Shown here piece after piece: positions 1 through 8,660 of a stretch of 64,000 nt of DNA. A program made the translations under genes and the position numbers. How positions within the stretch are numbered: the first letter of the stretch is position 1; every line of letters begins with the position of its first letter. Source of the stretch: Acinetobacter lwoffii (lineage in GTDB: Bacteria > Pseudomonadota > Gammaproteobacteria > Pseudomonadales > Moraxellaceae). The notes below the pieces were generated by a model. It was given only the letters and a program-made list of their open reading frames with translations, was not told where the DNA came from and made no database searches. Location of the stretch: contig NZ_JALJVC010000019.1 in assembly GCF_022967985.1 (NCBI RefSeq), positions 1 to 64,000 of the forward strand, in the 5' to 3' direction.

Positions 1-432
1 TACAGGTTTTTCTATTTTTCACTCAAAATTTATTCAATTATTGATGTTTTAAAGTAGTTTATTTACTTATCAATGGGTATTTCTAGTTAATTTAATTGCT
101 ATATCTATCTAAAAATTTTTTATTGTCTTTATTTCAGATCAAACACAACAGATGAGTTAATAAAATAGATTGACTATGGAATCCCTTACCCATTTTAAAA
201 ATATAATCCTCATCCATCCATTAAAATTCCATTCAACAAGATAATCACTCTATAGATAAACTCTGGTTAAATTGTTGAATGATTAAAATTAAGAGTGAAG
301 CAATGCGAGAAGAAAGCAATCTTCAATGCACAGTTTTATTAGATGAAAAATAATTTAATAGGGATTCGAGCATTCACCATGATAGCCACCGATAACAATT
401 GTATATTTTTTATTCACATTGAATTTCAGGCA
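1..432. other. AT-rich gene-free stretch at the left edge
   Basis: No open frame with a convincing start and ribosome binding site was found on either strand, and I recognise no RNA gene. The sequence is strongly AT-rich with many stops in all frames. It lies downstream of the tRNA cluster terminator, so it is probably a spacer or the flank of a gene outside the window. Confidence 0.5.
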
Positions 433-460
433 TAAAAAAACCGCTTAACGCGGTATCTTT
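433..460 (-). terminator. Terminator of the tRNA cluster
   Basis: On the minus strand a short hairpin (ACCGC, 5-nt loop, GCGGT) is followed by a run of seven T. It lies 24 nt beyond the last tRNA-Pro gene, as expected for the end of the tRNA transcript. The stem is short, so confidence is moderate. Confidence 0.6.
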
Positions 461-483
461 TATCTCGACCATCTTGAAGGAGA

Positions 484-560
484 TGGTCGGAGCAGTAGGA
501 TTCGAACCTACGACCCCCTGGTCCCAAACCAGGTGCACTACCAGGCTGTGCTATGCTCCG
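484..560 (-). tRNA. tRNA-Pro (anticodon UGG), distal copy
   Basis: A 77-nt cloverleaf can be folded on the minus strand. It has a 7-bp acceptor stem starting CGGAGCA, anticodon TGG in a 7-nt loop, the T-loop GGTTCGAATCC and an encoded CCA end. It is identical in sequence to the first gene of the cluster, about 240 nt away, which indicates recent duplication or gene conversion. It is the last gene of the tRNA transcript. Confidence 0.96.
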
Positions 561-577
561 ATTTCAACTTTAAAAGT

Positions 578-653
578 TGGGGTGAATGACGGGATTCGAA
601 CCCGCGACAACTGGAATCACAATCCAGGGCTCTACCAACTGAGCTACATCCAC
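578..653 (-). tRNA. tRNA-His (anticodon GUG)
   Basis: A minus-strand cloverleaf with acceptor GTGGATG pairing with CATTCAC, anticodon GTG, T-loop GGTTCGAATCC and an encoded CCA. An extra G lies just 5' (complement of position 654) and can pair with C73. This is the G-1 that marks bacterial tRNA-His and is recognised by histidyl-tRNA synthetase. Confidence 0.96.
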
Positions 654-686
654 CATCATTTTGATTCTTAACATCAAGCGACCAAA

Positions 687-763
687 TGGCGCGCCTGACA
701 GGATTCGAACCTGTGACCATCCGCTTAGAAGGCGGATGCTCTATCCAACTGAGCTACAAGCGC
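687..763 (-). tRNA. tRNA-Arg (anticodon UCU)
   Basis: A minus-strand cloverleaf of 77 nt. The acceptor GCGCTTG pairs with CAGGCGC including one G-U pair. The anticodon loop carries TCT, the T-arm reads GGTTCGAATCC, and CCA is encoded. It reads AGA/AGG arginine codons and lies in the same transcript as the Pro and His tRNAs. Confidence 0.95.
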
Positions 764-797
764 GTTACTGATGCAAACATCATTTGCCTTGAAGAAT

Positions 798-874
798 TGG
801 TCGGAGCAGTAGGATTCGAACCTACGACCCCCTGGTCCCAAACCAGGTGCACTACCAGGCTGTGCTATGCTCCG
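798..874 (-). tRNA. tRNA-Pro (anticodon UGG), promoter-proximal copy
   Basis: A 77-nt cloverleaf with anticodon TGG and encoded CCA, identical to the gene at 484-560. It is first in the transcript, directly downstream of a near-consensus promoter. The sense of these genes read on the opposite strand gives a familiar false protein (VGFEPTTPWSQ), which is not a real product. Confidence 0.96.
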
Positions 875-918
875 ATTCATCTCAGCTTTCGTATCGAACA
901 TCGTTCGGTACGGTGTGC

Positions 919-947
919 ATTCTAGGCGCGACGCCCGGAGACGTCAA
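919..947 (-). promoter_or_regulatory. Sigma70 promoter of the tRNA cluster
   Basis: Reading the minus strand, TTGACG is followed after exactly 17 nt by TAGAAT, close to the -35 and -10 consensus. The first tRNA-Pro begins about 44 nt after the -10 box. The sequence after the -10 box (GCACACCG) is GC-rich, as in promoters of stable RNA that are repressed by ppGpp. The regulatory inference is mine. Confidence 0.85.
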
Positions 948-968
948 CACCTATATTTAAAAAAAACC

Positions 969-990
969 GAAAAAACGCTTCAAGCGTTTA
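969..990 (-). terminator. Terminator downstream of nadA
   Basis: On the minus strand a perfect 8-bp stem (AAACGCTT/AAGCGTTT around a single base, in practice a 6-bp stem with a small loop) is followed by a T run. It sits 36 nt past the nadA stop. Confidence 0.6.
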
Positions 991-1025
991 TTTATCAATC
1001 GCTTCAGACATTTTTTATACAAATT

Positions 1026-2093
1026 TTAACGTTTTAGTCCGGCACTAAAGTTCAGCATGCGATCTAGAGGCAGTTTAGCTCGTTCAGCAAGTAGCGGATC
1101 GACATGCACTTCCTGATCTTTATGCTGTAACACATGCAAGATACCATCCAGCTCGTTCATGGCCATCCAAGGACAATGCGCACAAGAACGACAAGTTGCC
1201 CCCTCTCCTGCGGTTGGTGCTTCAATCAGAATTTTATCCGGCACTGCCTGCTGCATTTTATAAAAAATACCGCGATCAGTAGCTACGATTAAACGCTGAT
1301 TTGGCAAAGTTTGTGCTGCTTTAATTAATTGTGAGGTACTACCCACCGCATCGGCAATCTCGACCACAGACATCGGTGATTCGGGATGTACCAGAACTGC
1401 CGCATCTGGATAGAGCGCTTTCATATTGGCAATACCGCGTGAACGGAATTCTTCATGCACGATACAGGCGCCATCCCAGAGCAACATCTCTGCACCGGTT
1501 TTTTTCTGGATATAACGACCCAGATGCTGATCTGGTGCCCAGATGATTTTTTCGCCCAGACTGTCCAGATGTTCGATAATTTCCACTGCACAACTTGAAG
1601 TGACGACCCAATCGGCTCGGGCTTTCACGGCCGCTGACGTGTTGGCATAAACCACCACGGTATGATCCGGGTGCGCATCGCAAAAAGCGGTAAACTCATC
1701 GACAGGACAACCTAAGTCCAGTGAACAGGTCGCTTCCAAAGTTGGCATCAGCACGGTTTTATTGGGTGAAAGAATTTTAGAGGTTTCGCCCATAAATTTC
1801 ACACCAGCTACCACAAGCGTTGAAGCTGGATGATCGCGACCAAAACGCGCCATTTCCAGTGAATCGGAAACACAGCCCCCCGTCAGTTCAGCCAGTTCTT
1901 GCACTTCAGGATCACAATAATAATGCGCCACCAAAACAGCATCCTGTTTTTCCAGCTCTGCCTTGATCTGTGCAAATTTGTCCAATTTTTCCTGCTGGCT
2001 CATTTGATGTTCTTGTGGAACACCTAAACGATCTAAATGCGCCTGCACAATCGATTTAGCTTCATTGGCTATTAATTTGGTCGCATCATTCAT
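1026..2093 (-). CDS. nadA: Quinolinate synthase A
   Basis: NadA condenses iminoaspartate with dihydroxyacetone phosphate to quinolinate in de novo NAD synthesis, using an oxygen-sensitive [4Fe-4S] cluster. The three expected cluster cysteines are visible in their family contexts: [19 protein letters not shown] and [10 protein letters not shown]. An early HYYCDPEVQ motif also fits. From the ATG chosen here the protein has 355 residues. An in-frame GTG 30 nt upstream (2123) is possible, but the ATG follows a GTAAGAG sequence at better spacing and gives the usual length. It stands alone, between terminators, with argJ upstream on the same strand. Confidence 0.95.
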   Translation of the reverse strand: MNDATKLIANEAKSIVQAHLDRLGVPQEHQMSQQEKLDKFAQIKAELEKQDAVLVAHYYCDPEVQELAELTGGCVSDSLEMARFGRDHPASTLVVAGVKFMGETSKILSPNKTVLMPTLEATCSLDLGCPVDEFTAFCDAHPDHTVVVYANTSAAVKARADWVVTSSCAVEIIEHLDSLGEKIIWAPDQHLGRYIQKKTGAEMLLWDGACIVHEEFRSRGIANMKALYPDAAVLVHPESPMSVVEIADAVGSTSQLIKAAQTLPNQRLIVATDRGIFYKMQQAVPDKILIEAPTAGEGATCRSCAHCPWMAMNELDGILHVLQHKDQEVHVDPLLAERAKLPLDRMLNFSAGLKR

Positions 2094-2205
2094 AACAACT
2101 CTTACTCTACCCTCATGGTTCACTATTCAATGAACCTTTCACCCTACATCCCGGTCATCTCTGGCGAAATGCTATTTTTGACCAGTCATTAAAAATCATT
2201 AAGTA

Positions 2206-2233
2206 TAAAAAAAGCCCCACAACGGAGGCTTTA
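2206..2233 (-). terminator. Terminator downstream of argJ
   Basis: Minus-strand hairpin AAAGCC...GGCTTT with a run of seven T, starting 14 nt after the argJ stop. It separates argJ from nadA. Confidence 0.75.
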
Positions 2234-2246
2234 TAAACAATCTGAA

Positions 2247-3467
2247 TTATGAGCGATAATCTGCATTGATTTTTACGTAGTCATACGACAGGTCACAGGT
2301 ATAAACCGTATCTTTTGCCTGACCTCGTCCAAGATCAACACGAATCGTCATTTCAGCCTGGGCCATCACACGTGCACCGGCTGCTTCAGTATAGTCTGCT
2401 GCCGCACCACCATCTTTGCAGATTTGTACATCATCTAACCAAACCTGAATTTTTGCAACGTCTAAATTTGGCACACCGGCATAACCAATCGCTGCCAGAA
2501 TACGGCCCCAGTTTGGGTCAGAAGCAAAGATTGCGGTTTTGACCAGCGGTGAATGCGCAATGCTATAGGCAATATCGCAGCACTCTTGAGTATTGCCACC
2601 ACCTTCTACAGTCACGGTAATGAATTTAGTCGCACCTTCACCATCACGTACAATCAGTTGCGCAAGGCGTTTCATGGTACGTGTCAATACGTCTAGCACC
2701 ACTGCATAACGTGGATCTTCAGTCGAAGTGATTTCAGCACCACCGGCCTGACCTGTGGCAATAAAAATACACGAGTCATTAGTTGAGGTATCGCCATCAA
2801 TTGTAATACGGTTGAACGATACATTGACTGTTTCAGTTAATAACTGTTGAACCAGTTCACGGCTGATCGGTGCATCCGTCGCAACATAGCTCAGCATGGT
2901 CGCCATATTCGGGCGAATCATGCCTGCACCTTTGGAAATACCGGTCATGGTATAAGTCACACCATCCAGCTCGAACTGTTCTGACGCACCTTTCGGAGTA
3001 GTATCTGTGGTCATGATTCCAGTCGCTGCATCGCCCCAGGCATCATCACGCAATGAATCCAGCGCAGGCTGTAAACCTGTAAGCAAACGCTCCATTGGAA
3101 GCTGCTCACCAATCACACCAGTCGAGAATGGCAACACTTCAGCAGCCTGTACGCCTGCAAGTTCAGCTAACTTGGCACAGGTGGCTTCTGCATTTGCCAT
3201 GCCTGTAGGACCTGTTCCTGCATTGGCATTGCCGGTATTGATTACCAGGTAACGTGGATTTCCCGCTTGCAAATGTGCTTTAGATACATGCACTGGTGCT
3301 GCACAAAAGGCATTCTGGGTAAACACCCCTGCAACATTGGAGCCTGCAGCCAGTTCAAATATCACCAGGTCACGTCGGTTCTGATAGCGCACATAGGCTT
3401 CAGCCGAACCAATTTTAACCCCTTTCACCACATGCATCTGTGGCATAGATACGTCACCAACTGCCAT
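2247..3467 (-). CDS. argJ: Bifunctional glutamate N-acetyltransferase / amino-acid acetyltransferase ArgJ
   Basis: ArgJ moves the acetyl group from N-acetylornithine to glutamate in the cyclic arginine pathway; many members also make acetylglutamate from acetyl-CoA. The self-cleavage site is visible in [16 protein letters not shown]: family members cut before the Thr, which becomes the nucleophile of the beta chain. The usual length of about 406 residues is reached from the ATG at 3467 ([10 protein letters not shown]), preceded by GGACTTTAAA. A longer in-frame extension to 3572 lacks family similarity and is probably not translated. Monocistronic, with its own terminator. Confidence 0.96.
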   Translation of the reverse strand: MAVGDVSMPQMHVVKGVKIGSAEAYVRYQNRRDLVIFELAAGSNVAGVFTQNAFCAAPVHVSKAHLQAGNPRYLVINTGNANAGTGPTGMANAEATCAKLAELAGVQAAEVLPFSTGVIGEQLPMERLLTGLQPALDSLRDDAWGDAATGIMTTDTTPKGASEQFELDGVTYTMTGISKGAGMIRPNMATMLSYVATDAPISRELVQQLLTETVNVSFNRITIDGDTSTNDSCIFIATGQAGGAEITSTEDPRYAVVLDVLTRTMKRLAQLIVRDGEGATKFITVTVEGGGNTQECCDIAYSIAHSPLVKTAIFASDPNWGRILAAIGYAGVPNLDVAKIQVWLDDVQICKDGGAAADYTEAAGARVMAQAEMTIRVDLGRGQAKDTVYTCDLSYDYVKINADYRS

Positions 3468-3573
3468 TTTAAAGTCCAATATTGAAGTTTTAGAAAAATA
3501 CAGCTTAGTTGATCTGCAACAAAAAATCGAGCCAAAGCCTGAGCCAGCCTGAGATTTGTTATGGATTTTCACA

Positions 3574-3600
3574 ATAAAAAACCAGTCATCAAGACTGGTT
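3574..3600 (-). terminator. Terminator downstream of the small exported protein gene
   Basis: Minus strand: an 8-bp perfect stem AACCAGTC/GACTGGTT with a 5-nt loop, then TTTTTT. It ends transcription from the gene at 3626-3979 before argJ. Confidence 0.85.
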
Positions 3601-3625
3601 CCTACATTTTTAAAATAAGATATTT

Positions 3626-3979
3626 TTAATTTTGTGCAAGTTGTCCAGATTCGCTTAGCAAAGCCTGTTTCGCCTGTTGTTGACTTGCAGTAGAAAGTGC
3701 CGGATTTGTAGCAACAATACGGTCTGCATTTGCCGCATTGGCAGCTGCAATCGCAGCCGTCTGCAACACAATCGGACGATTCTGGTTGGCAAAGGTATAA
3801 CGGATGCCGGTACGTGGGCTTGCCACAGTCACTTGTGCATCGGTACGTTGTACTTGAGCAGTGTTAGTACCCACCGCTTGCTGAACTTTATCAATTGTTG
3901 TGGTCGCTGCAGTTTGTGCAAAACTTAAGGCAGGCATTGCCAAAACGGCAATCATGAGCGTTTTTAATACTTTTTTCAT
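3626..3979 (-). CDS. Small alanine-rich exported protein, function unknown
   Basis: A 117-residue protein with a clear Sec signal peptide ([22 protein letters not shown], cut probably after SFA). The mature part is about 95 residues, rich in Ala, Thr, Gln and Val, with no cysteine and no motif I recognise. It is likely periplasmic. The middle contains a GIRYTFANQ segment that could be beta-structured, and the end is helical ([20 protein letters not shown]). It has its own terminator and is transcribed downstream of secA but separated from it by the secA terminator, so it is probably an independent unit. Similar short secreted proteins are annotated as hypothetical in Acinetobacter. Confidence 0.8.
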   Translation of the reverse strand: MKKVLKTLMIAVLAMPALSFAQTAATTTIDKVQQAVGTNTAQVQRTDAQVTVASPRTGIRYTFANQNRPIVLQTAAIAAANAANADRIVATNPALSTASQQQAKQALLSESGQLAQN

Positions 3980-4077
3980 TCAGGTTATTCCACTTTGAGG
4001 TGTTGAATGAGCCATTAAATAGCATTTAATTCCTAAGACTGCAAACAGTATTCAATTTCTGAAAAATCTTCATACAT

Positions 4078-4110
4078 AAAAAATCAAAGCCATGGGGCTC
4101 TGATTTTTAA
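4078..4110 (-). terminator. Terminator of secA
   Basis: Minus strand: a 12-bp stem AAAATCAGAGCC/GGCTTTGATTTT with one mismatch around a CCAT loop, followed by T6. It begins a few nucleotides after the secA stop. Confidence 0.85.
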
Positions 4111-4116
4111 TAGCGT

Positions 4117-6843
4117 TTAGATCTTACCATGACACTGTTTGTATTTCAGGCCTGAACCACATGGACAAGGTGCATTACGACTTGCCGGTGCTTCAAAAAC
4201 TGGTGCTACCGGATTGGCCTGAGCATTTTGCTCGGTCGTCACCTCATGGTCGCCTGCCAACAAGCCGTCAAACTCTTCATGAGATAACTGCAAACGCATT
4301 GCCTCAGCCTGTGCCTGCTGCTGTGCTTCCATTTCCGCCAGCTCTTCAGGGGTCGGTACGTGGATGCGTGACAGATCTGTCACGACATCGGATTTGATCG
4401 TACCCAGCATGTTCACAAACAGGTTATAAGCTTCTTTTTTGTATTCCTGCTCCGGATTCTTCTGCGCATAACCACGTAAATGAATACCCTGACGCAAGTA
4501 ATCCATGGCCGCCAGATGCTCTTTCCAATGACGGTCCAGAGAATTCAGCATAAAGTGACGTTCAAGCGATGCTGCAGATTCCCCACCCATTTGTTCACGA
4601 CGCGAACGGTAGCGGTTCAGCACTTCATCGGTAATACGAACCACCAAAGCTTCTTCATCCAGACGACGGTCCTGTTCCAGCCATTGCCCGATAGGAAGAT
4701 CCATCGAAAGATCTTCACGTAGCGCCAGTTCCAGACCTTCAATATCCCACTGGTCATGAATCGATTCAGGTGGAATATAGTTGGCGATCACACCCTGCAT
4801 CACTTCACGGATCATTTCTTCAATATAATCCTGCAGTGAATTTTCTGCCAAAATGTCATCACGCTGACTATAAATGATCTTACGCTGTTCGTTATTCACG
4901 TCATCGTATTTCAGCAAGTTCTTACGAATATCGAAGTTACGTGCTTCCACTTTACGCTGCGCATTTTCAATCGAGCGAGACACCATTTTGTGCTCAATCG
5001 CTTCATCTTCCTGCAAGCCCATGGCACGCATCATGCCGACTACGCGATCACCGGCGAAAATACGCATCAAGTCATCTTCAAGTGACAGGTAGAAACGTGA
5101 TACACCCGGGTCACCCTGACGACCGGCACGGCCACGCAGCTGGTTATCGATACGGCGTGATTCATGACGCTCGGAACCGATAATATGCAAACCGCCTGAA
5201 TCCAGCACGGCCTGGTGATTAACATCCCATTCTGCTTTCAGACGAGTTTCATCTTCAGGAGTCGGGTTTTCAATTTTAGCCAGCAACGCCTTCCAGTTAC
5301 CACCCAACAGGATATCGGTACCACGACCGGCCATGTTAGTGGCAATCGTCACTGCACGCGGCGCACCGGCCTGCGCAATAATATCGGCTTCACGTTCGTG
5401 CTGTTTGGCATTCAGTACTTCATGCTGGATCCCTGCCGCTTTTAGCTTATCCGACAGAATCTCAGAAGCTTCAATGGTGGCTGTACCAATCAAAATTGGT
5501 GCGACACCAGCTTCATGCACACGCTGAATTTCTTGAATAATCGCGTTATATTTCCCTTCACGATTTAAATAAATTAAATCGTTATGGTCTTGACGAATCA
5601 TTGGACGGTGGGTCGGAATCAGCACCACATCCAGACCATAAATTTCTTTCATTTCCGCTGCTTCAGTATCAGCAGTACCGGTCATACCGGATAATTTTTT
5701 ATACAGACGGAAATAGTTCTGGAAGGTTGTGGTTGCCAGAGTCTGGTTTTCCGGCTGGATTTCCAGACCCTCTTTGGCTTCTACGGCTTGATGCAAACCT
5801 TCAGACCAGCGACGTCCCGGCATGGTACGACCGGTATTTTCATCGACAATAATCACTTCACCATCGTTGATGATGTATTGCACATTGCGTTGATAGAGAT
5901 AATGGGCACGGATCGCTGCAGTGACATGATGCAACAGGTTCAGGTTCGACGCTGAATACAAGCTCTCGCCTTCTGCCAGCAAGCCCATTTCAATCAATTC
6001 ACTTTCAATGGTTTCAAAACCCACTTCAGTAATTTCAACTGAACGCTGTTTTTCATCAATCCAGAAGTGACCGCCATCCGGCACTTTCTCTTCTTTCTGT
6101 GCCTGTAATTTTGGTGGAATATTATTGATCGCTGCATAAAGCTGTGAAGAATCTTCACTTTGACCGGAAATAATCAACGGGGTACGTGCTTCATCAATCA
6201 GGATCGAATCGACCTCATCGATAATCGCATAGGTCAAACCACGCTGCTTTTTCTCTGCTAGCGAGAACACCATGTTGTCACGCAGGTAGTCAAAGCCGAA
6301 TTCGTTATTGGTACCGTAAGTAATGTCGGCACGATAAGCTTCCGCTTTTTCCATCGGATTTTGCATGGAATAAATAATGCCGATGCTTAGACCCAAAAAT
6401 TCGAATAATGGACGGTTTAACTCAGCATCACGTTGCGCCAGGTAGTCGTTCACGGTAATGACATGTACACCCTGACCACTGATGGCATTCAGATAACAGG
6501 CCAAAGTACCCATCAGGGTTTTACCTTCACCGGTACGCATTTCTGCGATTTTACCTTCGTGCAAGGTAATACCACCGATCAGCTGCACGTCATAATGACG
6601 CATGCCCATCACCCGCTTTGCGGCTTCACGACAGACTGCAAATGCTTCAGGCAGTAATTTATCGAGGGTTTCACCCTTATTATATCGTTGTTTGAATTCT
6701 TCAGTTTTTGCAGATAAGTCTGCATCGCTAAGGGTAGATATCGTCGGCTCGAGCACATTAATCTTGTCTACGATTTTACGCATGCGTTTGAGTTCGCGCT
6801 CATTTTTGGTACCGAAGATTCCTCCGATCAGACTTGCCAACAT
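4117..6843 (-). CDS. secA: Preprotein translocase ATPase SecA
   Basis: SecA drives secretory proteins through SecYEG by ATP hydrolysis. The 908-residue length is normal for the family. Visible landmarks in order: Walker [12 protein letters not shown], Walker [18 protein letters not shown], the motor 2 motif [10 protein letters not shown], the arginine-finger region [10 protein letters not shown], and a C-terminal zinc-binding, SecB-interacting tail [14 protein letters not shown]. The start ATG follows GATTTAGAGAGTCTATTC. It is monocistronic. It belongs functionally with yajC-secDF elsewhere in this window. I saw no evidence of a secM-like arrest peptide upstream. Confidence 0.98.
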   Translation of the reverse strand: MLASLIGGIFGTKNERELKRMRKIVDKINVLEPTISTLSDADLSAKTEEFKQRYNKGETLDKLLPEAFAVCREAAKRVMGMRHYDVQLIGGITLHEGKIAEMRTGEGKTLMGTLACYLNAISGQGVHVITVNDYLAQRDAELNRPLFEFLGLSIGIIYSMQNPMEKAEAYRADITYGTNNEFGFDYLRDNMVFSLAEKKQRGLTYAIIDEVDSILIDEARTPLIISGQSEDSSQLYAAINNIPPKLQAQKEEKVPDGGHFWIDEKQRSVEITEVGFETIESELIEMGLLAEGESLYSASNLNLLHHVTAAIRAHYLYQRNVQYIINDGEVIIVDENTGRTMPGRRWSEGLHQAVEAKEGLEIQPENQTLATTTFQNYFRLYKKLSGMTGTADTEAAEMKEIYGLDVVLIPTHRPMIRQDHNDLIYLNREGKYNAIIQEIQRVHEAGVAPILIGTATIEASEILSDKLKAAGIQHEVLNAKQHEREADIIAQAGAPRAVTIATNMAGRGTDILLGGNWKALLAKIENPTPEDETRLKAEWDVNHQAVLDSGGLHIIGSERHESRRIDNQLRGRAGRQGDPGVSRFYLSLEDDLMRIFAGDRVVGMMRAMGLQEDEAIEHKMVSRSIENAQRKVEARNFDIRKNLLKYDDVNNEQRKIIYSQRDDILAENSLQDYIEEMIREVMQGVIANYIPPESIHDQWDIEGLELALREDLSMDLPIGQWLEQDRRLDEEALVVRITDEVLNRYRSRREQMGGESAASLERHFMLNSLDRHWKEHLAAMDYLRQGIHLRGYAQKNPEQEYKKEAYNLFVNMLGTIKSDVVTDLSRIHVPTPEELAEMEAQQQAQAEAMRLQLSHEEFDGLLAGDHEVTTEQNAQANPVAPVFEAPASRNAPCPCGSGLKYKQCHGKI

Positions 6844-7175
6844 GAATAGACTCTCTAAATCTTGCTTGTCAAATGAATATGTTCTTAGTCGTTATTATGG
6901 TGCTAGAAATTTGAACTACAAGGGTTTTGCTGTAAAACCGCTAAAAAAATCTGATCCTTAGTTCTAGCCCTAAGATCTAAGGCAAAGTAATGTAGCAAAT
7001 TTTCCCTGTGCAACATAGTCAATTAAGTGACTGATTTTTGCGCTTCTGGATAGATGGATATCCTACTTATGCAATTTACTCATAAAGAAAGCAAAAAACA
7101 CTATTTTTAATCATAAAAAAATTGATTCATATTAAATCCTATCTCGACATTAAAAGACCAATTGAGGCTAAAAAG
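6844..7175. promoter_or_regulatory. Divergent intergenic region secA / peroxiredoxin
   Basis: About 330 nt of AT-rich sequence between divergently transcribed genes must hold both promoters. I could not assign a convincing -35/-10 pair or an OxyR-type operator by eye. No open frame looks real. Confidence 0.4.
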
Positions 7176-7817
7176 ATGAGTTTACGTTTAGGCGATACCG
7201 CACCGAATTTTGAACAGCAATCCAGTGAAGGCCTGATTAATTTTTATGATTTTCTGGGTGATAGCTGGGGCATTTTATTTTCACACCCTGCCGACTATAC
7301 ACCGGTATGTACGACTGAGCTCGGCTATACCGCAAAACTGAAAGATGAGTTTGCAAAACGTGGGGTTAAAGCCATTGCCTTGTCGGTCGATGATGTTGAA
7401 TCGCATCATGGCTGGATTAAAGACATCAATGAAACCCAGAACACCACGGTGAATTTCCCGATCATTGCCGATCAGGATCGCAAGGTTTCCGAGCTGTATG
7501 ACTTTATCCATCCGAATGCCAGCGAAACGCTAACAGTTCGTTCTTTAGTGGTCATTGATCCCAACAAAAAAGTCCGTTTGATTATTACTTATCCTGCATC
7601 GACCGGTCGTAATTTCCATGAAATCTTGCGTGTGGTGGATTCACTGCAACTGACAGATAGCCATAAAGTAGCAACGCCTGCAAACTGGCAGCATGGCGAT
7701 GATGTGGTGATTGTCCCTTCATTGAAGGATGAGGAGGAAATCAAGCAACGGTTTCCAAAAGGTTATACCGCGGTTAAACCTTACCTGCGCTTAACGCCAC
7801 ATCCTGAGCAAAATTAA
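7176..7817 (+). CDS. 1-Cys peroxiredoxin (Prx6-type)
   Basis: A thiol peroxidase that reduces H2O2 and organic hydroperoxides in the cytoplasm. From the ATG at 7176 (MSLRLGDTAPNF) it has 213 residues, and the preceding TTGAGGCTAAAAAG supplies a ribosome binding site; an upstream in-frame start at 7122 is less likely. The peroxidatic Cys45 lies in HPADYTPVCTTE, and it is the only cysteine, so no resolving cysteine is present. The C-terminal region (VATPANWQHGDDVVIVPS, then PYLRLTPHP) is typical of the Prx6 subfamily. It appears to be a single-gene unit. The electron donor cannot be told from the sequence. Confidence 0.93.
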   Translation: MSLRLGDTAPNFEQQSSEGLINFYDFLGDSWGILFSHPADYTPVCTTELGYTAKLKDEFAKRGVKAIALSVDDVESHHGWIKDINETQNTTVNFPIIADQDRKVSELYDFIHPNASETLTVRSLVVIDPNKKVRLIITYPASTGRNFHEILRVVDSLQLTDSHKVATPANWQHGDDVVIVPSLKDEEEIKQRFPKGYTAVKPYLRLTPHPEQN

Positions 7818-7839
7818 AAGGACTCCTTTTTAATTTTGC
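7808..7839. repeat. Inverted repeat spanning the peroxiredoxin stop codon
   Basis: The arms GCAAAATTAAAAGGA and TCCTTTTTAATTTTGC are nearly perfect complements with a very short loop and one extra T. The left arm contains the TAA stop. It can form a hairpin in the mRNA end and may slow 3' decay. It is AT-rich and lacks a following T run, so it is not itself a good terminator. Confidence 0.6.
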
Positions 7840-7970
7840 GCAAGACAAGCGAAGCGCGTAGCACAGGATAAGATGGAGCTCGTAGTAAAGAATAAGAGAA
7901 ACTCTATTTTTCCAGATTTTATGTTTTATCGAATACGACATTGACGTGCCACGGATTCGATTTGTTGATA

Positions 7971-7996
7971 CAGCCTGTCTTCGGATAGGCTTTTTT
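7971..7996 (+). terminator. Terminator downstream of the peroxiredoxin gene
   Basis: Stem AGCCTGTC/GATAGGCT around a stable TTCG tetraloop, followed by T6. It lies about 155 nt after the peroxiredoxin stop and before the phosphatase gene. The sequence between the inverted repeat and this terminator holds no gene that I can support. Confidence 0.85.
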
Positions 7997-8057
7997 ATAT
8001 TCAAAATTCCATATCCACTTTAAACTTGAAATAACAAAAACAACATCTATGCTCTGT

Positions 8058-8660
8058 ATGAAAATCTGCATATTTCCAATCCTGATGAGCTGCCTCCTGA
8101 CAGGTTGTATGACCACGCCGGCCCTGCCTGAACCTCAACGTCCTCAGCATTGGGGACAGCCCATTCATCAGAATCATAATTTTCATCAAATCAGCAATTT
8201 TGTCTATCGTAGTGAGCAGCCTTCAACTGAACTCATTCCTTTATTAAAAAAGCATCAAATCGATGTAGTTATTAATTTACGTTCACGGGATCAAGACAGC
8301 TTTGTTTTGAGCAATGAAAACTTTCAGCTACATCATGTACCCATACATACCTGGGCAATTGATCGGGAAGATTTATTGAAAATTATGCTACTGATTCAGC
8401 AAGCACAACAAAATCACCAAAAGGTGCTCCTGCATTGTTATCACGGTTCAGACCGCACTGGTGCAAGTGTCGCCATGTACCGAATTATTTTTGAACATTG
8501 GCCGATTGAGCAGGCGCTACAGGAAATGAAACATGGCGGTTATGGCTTTCATGCCATTTGGAGCAATATCGAAAAGTTATTCACGCCTGAAAATGTAAAA
8601 TGGATTCGCGAGCAACTCAAGAATCCATCTACAGAAACTTTGATTAATACAAAGAATTAA
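8058..8660 (+). CDS. Lipoprotein with dual-specificity / tyrosine phosphatase fold
   Basis: A 200-residue protein. The N-terminus MKICIFPILMSCLLTGC is a lipoprotein signal with the lipobox LTGC, so Cys17 is probably lipidated and the enzyme sits in the periplasm on a membrane. The catalytic loop HCYHGSDRTG matches HC-x5-R of cysteine phosphatases (Cys127, Arg133), and a general acid could come from the WAIDRED segment. The RSEQPSTELIPLLKKH and VVINLRSRD segments are typical of the DSP family. An earlier in-frame ATG at 8049 would only add MLC. The substrate is unknown. It is convergent with the SPOR gene, and the two stop codons share the palindrome TTAA. Confidence 0.88.
   Translation: MKICIFPILMSCLLTGCMTTPALPEPQRPQHWGQPIHQNHNFHQISNFVYRSEQPSTELIPLLKKHQIDVVINLRSRDQDSFVLSNENFQLHHVPIHTWAIDREDLLKIMLLIQQAQQNHQKVLLHCYHGSDRTGASVAMYRIIFEHWPIEQALQEMKHGGYGFHAIWSNIEKLFTPENVKWIREQLKNPSTETLINTKN

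Noticed and set aside
474..925. Plus-strand frames containing VGFEPTTPWSQTRCTTRLCYAP
   Set aside because: They are the reverse complement of tRNA-Pro and neighbouring tRNA genes, a well-known artefact, not proteins.
2097..2123. Upstream GTG start for nadA
   Set aside because: The extension [10 protein letters not shown] is not expected for the family and the ATG at 2093 gives normal length.
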